Positions 1 to 19,747 of a DNA stretch of 64,000 nucleotides are shown one piece after another. This DNA comes from Chrysoperla carnea (taxonomy: Eukaryota; Arthropoda; Insecta; Neuroptera; Chrysopidae): contig NC_058339.1 in assembly GCF_905475395.1 (NCBI RefSeq), positions 93,878,520-93,942,519 of the forward strand, in the 5' to 3' direction. Numbering within the stretch: position 1 is the stretch's first letter; every line of letters starts with the position of its first letter. The position numbers were made by a program, and so were the translations under genes. The notes under the pieces were generated by a model. It had not been told where the DNA came from and made no database searches. It saw nothing but the letters and a program-made list of their open reading frames with translations.

Positions 1-1778
1 CAGTTTACTACAAATTGGGAAGTAGGGCCGATTCTTAATATTTTGCCTATCATAGATTGTATTGCAAAGCAAACTTATATATTATTACCCTAGCAAGTTT
101 GTTTCTGTCTTATCCTTATCTCTATGTATATGATGTGTCTTAAAATAAAATTTAAAATTTAAGTAGGTTAAGTTAAGTTATAAGTAGGTATCTGATGCCT
201 ACTTAACTAAACTTAAATAAAATCAATTAGATAATACTGATATTTGAAGGTATTTTAATTAAATTGTACTTAAGTAAGTACAGCTACATAAATTAAATAA
301 TATTTAATTCAAGTACATTTTAAGTACATTTTAGGTACATTTATACTATTACACGTGTGCGTGGGTATTCTTTACTTTACTTTACTTTACTTTACTTACA
401 CTTACACTTCTTATGATTCAAATATTTTATATACTTACTTAACTAATACGTACAATAACAGTAACAGTAACTAACTAAGTACACTTAGTACTTATTATAA
501 TACAGTATGGTTTTATTACTTACTTATTTAAAAAACTGAACTTAAACAGTACAGTGTACCTTCTTACATTTTATTTTGATATCAAAACTCATAAAATCAT
601 TCGAATATTTTATTGTTATTAGCGGGGAGTCTGTCACAGTAAAACTGCACTTAGACGGATTTCGAAATTTCGCATATAAATCAATACGATTTAACGATAG
701 GTAGATGATAGATTAATATGTGAAATTTCATTTCTATTAGTCATAGATTGTCTGTCTTATTGATAACAATTATTTATTGATGAATGACTTGTTATTTATT
801 GATTGATAAAATAATCATTAAAAACAGACACACGTGCGAACCAAACCTATTTATCTTGAAATTTGTTGTGCGTACATCAAAATTCAAAAAAAACAAAGGG
901 TGTAGCATTTTGTTTATTTATACCAAAGTACACTCCATTACCAGGTACCTACGTTAGTTACACCAAGGTACGCTTAATTAATTAGTAACAACAATACCTA
1001 CGTTTATCTAATCTAACAATAAATATACAAAATGATAAAATTTATCATTTTTATTTTCAAATAAACAATCTAAATATTATTGATTCTGCAGTATAATAGG
1101 GAATGGTACGCTACTGGAAAGGACTCTATTCCCACTTCAATATTTCGAAATATATTGCTTCCTCGAAACTTATGAAAAGAACCCTTTTTCATGTAAAATT
1201 TACAAATAATATCTAAAACTGCCATAAACTTAATAGTTTGAAAAGAACCTATTTTCGCGACCTTGAATAATTTTTTGTGTGTGTATATTCTTTTCCAATG
1301 ATTTTCCGTGTATTTTCTTAAGTCATATCTTGCATCGGAATTAGGATATTATTTTTTCTGGCTATAAGTTAATGGAAATCAATTTAAATTTTTAATTAAC
1401 ATTTTTCGTTTGAGGCATTTTCATCGATTTTTGTTGATCGAGTTTCAAGAATATGTCAATTTAAGGTATATTTATTACATTAGATAAGATCAGATCAGAT
1501 CAGATCAAATCAAATCAAATTAAATTAAATTAGATTAAATCAGATGATCATATCATATCATATCACACATATAAATATAGTTTTATTAAACTATTTTTAA
1601 ACATATTAGTAATGTAACGAATATTATATTTTTTATATTCATAAATACGAATATGAATATTAAAAATTATGAGAATATTCGTTACATCACTAATAATATT
1701 ATATAAAGATGAAGCCAATAACCTGGCTATGTTTAATGTTTAATGTTTAATTGAATTGAATTAAATTAATTTTTGCAG
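1..1778. other. AT-rich region 5' of neverland, no gene seen
   Basis: No coding exon could be supported here. The stretch holds simple repeats: a TTTAC run near 371-400 and short GATCA/AAATC tandem repeats near 1485-1545. It also holds one end of a dispersed element near 622-705 whose GTCACAGTAAAACTGCAC matches the ends of elements at 14.8 and 42.9 kb. At about 1380-1470 a stretch (TTTTCATCGA.., TCGAGTTTCAAGAATATGTC) resembles the ends of repeats at 11.4-12.3 and 12.8-13.1 kb. The neverland start codon and promoter should lie here or further upstream, but I could not pick them out. Confidence 0.6.
622..705. repeat. Terminal fragment of dispersed element family C
   Basis: Begins GGGGAGTCTGTCACAG and continues into a CTGCACTTAGACGGATTTCGAAATTTCG-like stretch, which matches the inverted ends of the elements at 14.78-15.29 and 42.88-43.40 kb. 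The matching opposite end is not seen nearby, so this copy looks truncated. Confidence 0.6.
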
Positions 1779-3736
1779 ATAAATAGTTTAACATTGTATG
1801 ATTATTTATTAATCATTTGCATTCTATTATTTATAATATTTATTTATAAATGGATTTTATTACCATGTAATATAATTGAAGTAAGTATTTATTTATTTAT
1901 TTTATTTATAAGTCTGTCTGTCTGTTTGTTTGTTTGTTTTATTAAATTAAATTATTATTATAATTTACACAGGTGTATATTTAATTATCAAAAATTCACT
2001 AAATTAATTATTTTTAAATTTCTTTATTTTGTAAACTCATTTATTAAAATGTTTATTAATTTTTTAATTTAAAGCTTTAATTAATTAATTATTTTTATAG
2101 GATCTAACAGATGTAGGATATGATGGTGGTATATTTAATAAAAATAATAAAAATTATTATAAATTAAATAAAAATAAAGTAAAACGTTCATTTTATTTAC
2201 AACAATTATCAGCTAATAGAAAGATTGGTTCAATACCGCCTGTTTATCCAAATGGTTGGTATGCATTGTTGGAATCAACTGACTTAAGTAAAGGTCAAGT
2301 ACAATATGTAGCAGCTTTAGGTACGATCATATTACTTAATAGATAAACCTTCGAGTAACAAATTTAAAATCATTGTGAATTTAGTATATTTTCAATGAAT
2401 TTAAAATGCATATGAATAATGCTAATTGCATATTTTAAACTTTATTCTTTCGTTTCTTCGTTTATAAATATTTACTTATTACAGTCTAGACTTAATTAAA
2501 TGAATTATTTATATGTTCTGTGTTTTGTGTTCTGTTCCAGATGAAAACTTTGCAGTAATTCGTGATCATAATAATAAAGTAACAATCTTAAATGCATATT
2601 GTCCACATTTGGGTGCAAACATTGCTATTGGTGGGGTCATTCGTAACACTAGTACCAATAACAATTGTATTGAATGTCCATTCCATGGATGGCGTTTTGA
2701 TACAACCACTGGTCAATGTGTATCAATACCATATACAGATAAAGGTACTTACTTACCTATCTACCTACTAAATTAAAACCCTAACATTTTATTATAGTCT
2801 TGTTAAGTCTAATTAAATAATTAATTGTTTTAGTACCAGATAAAATGAATATAAAAAGATGGCATTGCATTGAAGTAAATAATTTAATTTATGTTTGGTA
2901 TCATATTGATAATATTGAACCAACATATTACATTGAATCAAATGTTAATATTAATAGTGGAAGCGATGGTAATGCTGGTTGGTATTATCGTGGTAGAAAT
3001 CAATTAAAAGTAAATTGTCATATACAAGAGATACCAGAGAATGGATGTGATATTGCACATTTACAATCGATACATTCATTACCAGTTATAAATGGTTCTA
3101 AACATTTAATTCTACCATCAACAACAAATTTAACATTTAATTCATTACTATCATATATATTATCATATTTAATTCAACATACATGGTCAGCTAAATGGTT
3201 TAAACATCCAGACCCAGCTAAATCACATATAGCTGTCATTTTAATTGAACAAGATTTAAAATTATTTAATAAAATATCATTATTACCATTAAATTTAATT
3301 GTACATCAAGTAAGTATTTAATATTTATGTATTTTTATGTTCAATTTGCTCACAATTAATAATTATGACAATTATTTTTTAGATTGGACCATCATATGTT
3401 GAATTATTAATAAAAAATAATTTGCTTGGTTCAATATTAATCACACAATGTATATTACCAGAAGCACCACTAATACAGAAAGTGATCCATCATGTGTACG
3501 CTAGCAAATGGTATTTAGCATGGTTTGCAACATTATCATTGCGTGGTGAGACCATCATGTTCAAACGGGATGTAACCATCTGGAATCATAAACAATATCT
3601 AAATCAACCATATTTAGTTAAAGGCGATGGTCCAATCATGCAATATAGACGTTGGTATCAACAATTCTTTACAACAAATAGTAAAACTTATCAACATATT
3701 ATTAATAATAATAATAATAATATATTAGATTGGTAA
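1779..3736 (+). CDS. nvd: Neverland: Rieske-type cholesterol 7-desaturase, 5' end missing
   Basis: Exons read as 1779-1880, 2101-2320, 2541-2744, 2834-3309 and 3383-3736, all with GT..AG borders. They join in one frame to 451 residues ending at TAA. Numbered from the first residue seen, a hydrophobic helix lies at about 8-27. A Rieske [2Fe-2S] site follows with C128-x-H130 and C153-x2-H156 (CPHLGAN, CPFHGW). A mononuclear iron motif N245-x2-D248-x2-H251-x4-H256 sits in ENGCDIAHLQSIH. These are the hallmarks of Neverland/DAF-36, which converts cholesterol to 7-dehydrocholesterol, the first step of ecdysteroid synthesis, on internal membranes. The exon before 1779 with the start codon was not found; an in-frame stop lies just upstream of the acceptor. 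The gene is tail-to-tail with DAT. Family assignment is secure; the function is inferred from the family. Confidence 0.93.
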
Positions 3737-5206
3737 ATTAATTAAAATTAATAAAATATTATTTTATTTAATTGTGTGTGTGTTTATTTTAATTAATCAT
3801 TACTACATTGACTTGGCCACATGATTATAATAACGCTATCTATTAAATACTTACACAAAATAAAGATAAGATTGTTTCCAAGGGTAATTATGTAACTCTC
3901 ACTGCCATCTATTGAAAATTTATAGAACTTAAAAGTGAATTAAACACTTTCTCTATAAAGAAGATAAGGATTTAAATTAATAATAACAATATTCATTATT
4001 AATATTAATATTTATTATTTTATTAAAAGTTTAATTATAAATAGTATTTATTAGCAGTTATAATAGATAGGTGTGTTGGTAGGTAAGTACATTAAATTTA
4101 ATTAAATTTAATATTTAACATTTATATAATGTATAACTACTTATTGTTATATATATATAAAAGTTGTAAATAATGGCTGTAATATTTACAACAGAATTAA
4201 ATATAAATAAATACCTATAGATATCTTATATATTAATAATAAATATTTACAATACATACATATGCATATTAAATTATTATAATTTTAATTTATTATTTAA
4301 TTAATATATTTAAATATTATAATGGCTGTTATAATTTTAAATATATTATATATACATTTATTTTAATTTTATCATTAATAATATACACAATTCATTCAAA
4401 TTAAATATTATTTTATTTACATTTATTATTATCATTTATTTATTTAATTTAATTTTATTTTATTAAACATATAACATTTAAATTTCATATAGTTTACAGA
4501 CCTGATGTATGAGATATAACATCAAAATAAATATTTGGACCAATATTAAAGCTTAATAAATTTTATAATTCTTAGAATAATCAAGAATACTTCCATTATT
4601 TAAGTTTTTTAAAAATCATTTAGAAACTTTTAGTTTTAAGAATTATTGATATACTTTAAACAGCATATATTTTTAATTTTGTTGGTCCTGTTTCAAATCT
4701 CAGTAAGAGAGCTTAACACTTTTTTAAGTAACTTTGATAATTATACTTAAATAAAATACTTTAAATTAATATTTATGTTGAATTAAATTAAATAATAATT
4801 ATTATTGTTAATAAATTAAATTAAACATTTAAATATATACAATAACATTTAACATTTAAATATAGTTAAATGTTATTGTTAGGTAATTTTTTATTGTAAA
4901 TGGTATGTGTTGTGTTTGTTATTGATTTAATTATAAAAATTATAAATTATTAATTTAATTAGTATTAGTTATTGTGTAATTTATTTAATTAACAATTAAA
5001 TTTGAGCATAAATAGTTAAAATTAATTTAATATTATAAATAATTAATTTTAATCTAATGTTTATTAATTATATACATTTAAATGGCTGTATTAAATGTAT
5101 ATAATACATAATATTTAAATTAAATTTAATTGAATTAAATTGTTTATACATAATAAATATTAAATTTATTATTATTAATATTATTATTATTATTATTATT
5201 ATTTAC
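3737..5206. other. Intergenic, between two converging 3' ends
   Basis: Very AT-rich spacer between the neverland stop and the DAT stop. I see only short ATGGCTGT-containing and TTAAAT-type low-complexity repeats and candidate AATAAA signals, and no gene. Confidence 0.6.
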
Positions 5207-14115
<8,909 letters not shown>

Positions 14116-14271
14116 TTAATAATTAATTTAATTTAATTTAATTTAATTAATTAAATATAAGTAAATAAGTATCTGTATCTGTATCTACTTCAATTTTAAT
14201 TAATTTTATAAAACACACTTACTTACCTGTACACACTGTACACAGTGTACAGGTAGGTAGGTAGGTAGATA

Positions 14272-14546
14272 TACAGTGTGTCAACCACGGATAGAGGTAA
14301 CTATACTTGGAAATTTTCTCAATTTACATTTTAAGAAAAAAAAGTCATTCTTTATAAAAAATGTTGCTTATTTTGAAAAGTTTGTGGGTATATTTAAAAC
14401 TTTTAAATAATGTACTGGTTAGCCAAAAATTTAGAATCACTAATTTTATTTTTGATAAAGTATCCGTCCTTTTTATCAGTTGTAAAATGAAAAATAAAAA
14501 AATTAACAATCAAAGTTATCTCTATCCGTGGGTGAACACACTGTAT
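14272..14546. mobile_element. Miniature inverted-repeat element, family A
   Basis: The left end CAGTGTGTCAACCACGG is followed by ATAGAGGTAACTATAC. The right end is ..GTTATCTCTATCCGTGG then GTGAACACACTG, with TA flanks. About 275 bp. The interior (AATAATGTACTGGTTAGCC) is shared with the copy at 40.6 kb (AATAATGTACAGGGGTAGCC). Confidence 0.75.
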
Positions 14547-14572
14547 ATAGAACAGTAAGTAAGTAGGTACTT

Positions 14573-14624
14573 GACTATATGTACATGATGACATGTGACA
14601 TATGTCATCACATCATGTACATAT
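14573..14624. repeat. Palindrome, TATATGTACATGATG arms
   Basis: TATATGTACATGATG is mirrored by CATCATGTACATATA around a GACATGTGACATATGTC core that is itself nearly palindromic. It can form a hairpin of about 50 bases. Function unknown. Confidence 0.6.
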
Positions 14625-14780
14625 AATCAGAGAGTGATGATCAAATCAATTTAAAATTATTATTTGAATATTGTTGTTAATGTTTTAATTATTATTTTAA
14701 ACAAAACATATATCAAGTAGGTACTTAACCATGCGATGTGATGTGATCCAAGTGTCTGTCTGTCAATCAGATATAGTCCT

Positions 14781-15293
14781 AGAGCCGTGCGTGGCAGTAA
14801 AACTGCACAATGCACATACATGTATTTGGAAATTTATTATTTAAGGATAGGTACACAATATGGACTGGGTGTGCCAGGATTTATACTGGTAGAAATATTT
14901 TTTGCCAGGATTTATTTATTTTGTACCCGCTGCTGAGATATTTCGAAAGTAGAACTCAAAACAAACAACTTAAAAACGAAGGAAAAAGAAATTCCGCAAT
15001 GAGAGTAAATTTTATTGGCTTTATATATTAAAAATCGGTGTGATAGACCTTACTACTACGATAAAAGCTGTCACACCATACTGTCCAGAAAATAGACAAA
15101 ATTTGCAATAAAATAGTCTCTCTTAATTTCCATGAAAATGAAAAATACTTGTAATTATTAAAAATATAAACAAGTTTCTGACAGGATAAAGTCTGGCACA
15201 TTTAGTCCATATTGTACCTATCTTTAAATAATATTGATTCATATTCGAAATTTCGAAATCCATGTAAGTGCAGTTCTAGTGTGATGGGCTCCA
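14781..15293. mobile_element. Non-autonomous inverted-repeat element, family C, about 510 bp
   Basis: The right end, read in reverse, is CTGGAGCCCATCACACTAG then AACTGCACTTACATGG; the left end is a degraded copy (AGAGCCGTGCGTGGC..AACTGCAC). Inner inverted stretches ATATGGACTGGGTGTGCC and GGCACATTTAGTCCATAT frame the core. No transposase. A better preserved copy lies at 42.88 kb. Confidence 0.65.
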
Positions 15294-15732
15294 GGGCTTG
15301 GAACATGATTTTGCAATGGACTTTTCATAGGTCATTTCTTACATCCAAATAAAGGTAATCAGATCGGTTTTTTGTTTTTTTTTTTTTGTCTTATTACTCT
15401 GGATTAGATTTGAAAGATATTTAGATCAGACCCAGAATCACAAAAAAGATAATTATTCAAATTCTGAATGTAATTAAATTTAGTTCGTACAATTTTAAGA
15501 TGATTCAATTAAAATTTTATTTATTTGTTAATATTATATTTTATTTTTGTATCAACTGTTTTTGGTAATATTAAAAAAAATTCAGATTGAATCGGAACAT
15601 TTTCATTTTAAAAGTCATCACATTCGGATTCAGATCATTATTTTTGATCCACAACTTCAAAGATTATTAAGGTTGTTTAGACAAGACAGTATATACCAAT
15701 TTTACAACACACTCTAAATTTTTTTAAATTAA

Positions 15733-16339
15733 AGTGGTTCGGCTTTTTGATCAAGTTCGTGGAGTTTTGTTTTTTTTTTTTTTGCAGGAATTGATAATTT
15801 TAAGTCCTTTGATTACAATAAACACAGTTTTAGGGTCTTTTTGCATTATTTCATTTTAAAATTTTGATTTTTAACCTGGTATCTGATGAAAAACCTCACA
15901 ATAATGTTAATTGTACAAAAATTAATTAGTGAATGACCTTCAAAAAAATTTTAATCACGAACAAAATATCACAGATTCTGTTTATGCAAAAAAAAAAACA
16001 TTACCTTACAGTGCTTTCCAAAAAGTAAACATAAAAAAATTTTGCTTTTCAATGATTTTACGCTATTTTTATAGCATTGTCTTACATTTACGTCATACAA
16101 ATTGCCTAGTTGATTGCCTAGTAGAACTTATCAACTAGGCAATTTGTATGATGTAAATGTAAGAAAATGCTATAAAAATGCTCTAAAAGCGTCAAAAACC
16201 AAAGTTTTTTATTTTATTTTTGAAAATCGTCGTAAAGTAATGTTTTTTTTTTTTAATAAACAGAATTTGTGATAAATTTGCATTCATTTACCACAAAAAA
16301 ATGAACTTTAACCGGAATGGCTCAAACAACCGAACCACT
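15733..16339. mobile_element. Family B element, 607 bp, with a head-to-head inner palindrome
   Basis: Left end AGTGGTTCGGC after TTAA; right end CCGAACCACT before TTCA (a decayed TTAA). The centre at about 16060-16190 is a long inverted repeat. TTTTATAGCATTGTCTTAC then GTCATACAAATTGCCTAG is followed by CTAGGCAATTTGTATGA and the mirror of the rest, as if two 3' halves were joined. No coding capacity beyond short chance frames. Confidence 0.7.
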
Positions 16340-18339
16340 TTTCATCACATCAACAAGTATTCAATCGATTTGTTTCTCAATTAATTGTTTAATTAATTAT
16401 TATTTTAAAATAATTTTATATTAAATAAAATAAAATAATAATAAATGAATTAATTTAGATAATTGTAAATTTTAAATAAGTACTTACTTGATTTAATAAA
16501 TGATTGAATTAAAACATAATTTTAATAAATAACTAATTATTATTAGTATTATTATATTTAATTAAAACTATATATAAATAAATAAATATTATTATAGCTA
16601 CATATTAAATTATTTAATTTATAAATTTAAGTTAACATATTATTTAATATTTTAATATTTAATATTTAATATATTTTTATATTGTTATGTCATTCAACAA
16701 TCAACACTCAAACTAAAATAATAATTTTACAACATTCATACATACATACATACATACATACATTGTTATATACTTACTATATTCATACTTTATATACTTT
16801 ATTATATTATATATATATATTATTATATACCTATTATATACTTATTATATACTTATATATATACAGAATGTCGGGCTAAGTTGATGTAAATGTGACTTTT
16901 TTGTACACATCATCAATTCACTTACTTAGCTAAATAAAAAAAACGAGAGGTGTGGTGGAACACTCGGTTGGAACTATGTTCCTATCGTGTCTTCGTATAT
17001 TATAAAAATATAGCGCATACTTTATTATTAAGATTTGCTTTGATTTTTTTGTTTTCAATTTTGTACTTTTTTCTTCTGTCTATATTATTAAAAATATTCA
17101 GTGTACAGTATTTAAAATACTTTAAAGAATTTATTATCGCTGGAAATTTTTAGACACATAATTACTATTTTTAATACATGTTCTCCTAATATTAATTTAA
17201 GGACTTTTGATTTTTTTTTCAAATTAATTGTTTGTTGTTTTTAGCCTCGGGTTACGATAACTACGTGGAGTGGAATTCCCTACGGATCGAGCTAGTAACT
17301 ATATAATGAAGAATGGTGTGGGTGGTGTGTAAGATAGGTGGTAATGTAGGGTACGATACTTAATAGAACCCACTCACAGAAGAATGACCATATCATATCA
17401 TATCAGTGTCACTATCTAGTGTCACTGTCACTGTCATTATGACACCAACAGAATAATTTACTTAGTAAAGTAGACAAATAGATAGGTAATGTGCACATAC
17501 CGCACCAAGTGTACATTACATGCAATATTATACACCTACTTTACAGGAACATATTTTTTATTTTTAATCTAAGTATTTAATCCTTGTAAGTTCGGTGAAA
17601 TTTACTGAAGTTTTGTGCCCCTATTTCAACCTTTTAGGGGATGAATTTCGAAAAGTTCTTCCTTAAATGACACCTACAGTATAAAATCAATGTCCTCTCG
17701 AAATTTCAAACTTCTATCAATAGCGATTTAGGCTGGGCGTCGATATATCAGTCGTGATGTTGCCTATTCCCCCGCCAGATTATATACCCCCTCTGAAATG
17801 TTTCTGATTTTAAATTATATACAAAAAGAACCATTTTGAAAAAAAAGAAATCATCAAAATCGGATGAGTTTGAGGACTGCCCAAAAATGGCTATTTTATG
17901 TAAATATTTTTAATTGCAAATATTTAATTAATTGATAATTTAATAATTGGAGCAATTGTGGAAACTGATGGAGCATTTAGAGAGCAATTTTTTGATATAT
18001 GATTTAATAAATTTTATTAATATTCCACGCTAACTATATTGTGGTATATATAACTTAAAAATATTAATGTAACATTTCTGAAAACCATATTCTAGAACCA
18101 ATGCACGTTCTAGCATCATATCTTAAAAATGTTTAGACAGATGGCTCTGTACTGTTGATTCGCTTCAATTAGTTCAAATTTAATATACTTTCAAAATTAA
18201 AATATTATTTAATATCAAAAGCTCATTGTTAATGTTTAAAGACATAATTAATTAAAAAAGAAAAAATCAATAATTGTTTTATTGATATTTTTTTTTTAAT
18301 AAGTATATTCAATTTTTTTTTAAATAAATAATCATAATT

Positions 18340-18870
18340 TTATATTTCGTTTCCGATTTTTTACGAACAGTGAACACGATCACGAATGAGTTTGCAAAAT
18401 GCAAATGGCGTGATGTGATGTTGTTGTTTACATGAAATGTTGTGATATTTGTTTATTAAAAGTTATTCTACAAAATTTTATTTATTATTAAATGTAATAT
18501 ATTATTTAAAAACTTAATTGTAAGTTTTAAAGATTTATTTTTGAAGTATTTTTATATTTTTTATGTTAATAATTGGAATTTATGTTTCAGTGGTGAGATA
18601 AGAAATCATTACAATGACGCCATTACTGTTCTTACAAATAAATAAAACAACAGGTATGTTTATTAATATTTTTATTTTAAATATCTAATATTTAATATGA
18701 ATTTTTAATTATTTTGATAATATTTTAATATTTTTGTAAAGTATTTTTTAAACAAAATTGATATTTTGAATAAATTTTTTTTAATAAATAATATACAATA
18801 TTAATATTATGTGATTTGTTGATCGTTTATTAAAGCCGCCATCTTAGAACATCATCCTTTGAATTACCGA
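18340..18870 (+). repeat. About 530-bp repeat with YY1-like motifs, partner of 56.15-56.71 kb
   Basis: Starts near CGTTTCCGATTTTTTACG and ends near GCCGCCATCTTAGAA. The same order of blocks occurs in reverse at 56150-56710. The blocks are: ACGAACAGTGAACACGATC; TTTGCAAAATGCAAATGGCG; a weak pyrimidine stretch ending in CAG before GTGAGATAAGAAATCATTAC; GACGCCATTACTG; AATAAATAAAACAACAG followed by GTATGTTTATTAAT; then GCCGCCATCTTA. The CAG and CAG/GTATGT borders look like splice sites around a small exon. No long frame is present. Identity unknown. Confidence 0.7.
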
Positions 18871-18925
18871 ATCCATTCATCCTTATTAAATAAAGAAATG
18901 TATTTATTTTAAATAAAAATTTATA

Positions 18926-19310
18926 ATGGGTTTTGAAACAAAGCGTTTTAAATTTTTAAGGTTCTGTTTTACTTGGTTTAATTTTATTTTTAACCCCCAA
19001 ACCCAAAAAGAGAATTTAAATGAGTTTGACCGCTATGTTTGTGGTATCGTAGCGCCCAAACAGATGAACCTATTTGAATGTTTTTGGTTGAAAGGTAATT
19101 TAGTGGGGAGGGTTCTTAGCTATGTTTCAAGTGCGAGTTTTAGGGTTCCGTACTCGGAACAACTAAAAAATAGGTGTGGATCCTTATAAATCGGATCAGC
19201 TTGGAAAAATTAATTGAATGGAGAGTGTTCTTAAATACATTTCAATTGAGAGTTTAGGGTTCCGTATCCGAAAAATATTTTTATGGTTTTTTAAATTTCA
19301 CTTGTGTTAT
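18926..19310. repeat. Dispersed repeat with GGGTTCCGTA motifs
   Basis: Contains ACCCCCAAACCCAAAAAGAG, GAGTTTGACCGCTATG, TATCGTAGCGCCCAAACAG and two GGGTTCCGTA motifs. This arrangement resembles dispersed repeats common in moths and other insects (from memory). A short fragment of the same sequence occurs in the WDR77 intron near 35160-35205. An 87-codon frame inside it looks accidental. Confidence 0.45.
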
Positions 19311-19747
19311 TAAAAATTATACAAGAATTGATATGCAACACAGACTATATAGAAAGGTATTTAAACAGTTAATTCACTTAATTGTTTATTTTTATATGTA
19401 GTGTAGGGGAAAATATGAAAAATAGTGTGGTAAAACTGTTTCTGGTTGATTTGATAAGTCTGTGGTGTGTGGTGAACTGGTTTGTTGTGTTTAATATTTG
19501 ATTACAAATGAATAAAATAAATAAATGAATTGAATAATAATTAATTAATATAATTAATAGTTTATTATATATTAATTAATAATGAATGTAACCATGATCA
19601 TCAAATTAAATAAATAACTAAATGATGGTATTATTGAACTGATTGACTGACTGACAAGTGACAGTTTTATAATTAAAAACCGCACCGGTGTACAAATATA
19701 ATATGTGTTGTTTTTAAATATTAATTAATTAATAATAATTAATTAAA

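Noticed and set aside
18926-19189. 87-codon frame
   Set aside because: Falls in a dispersed repeat with GGGTTCCGTA motifs; no conserved domain.
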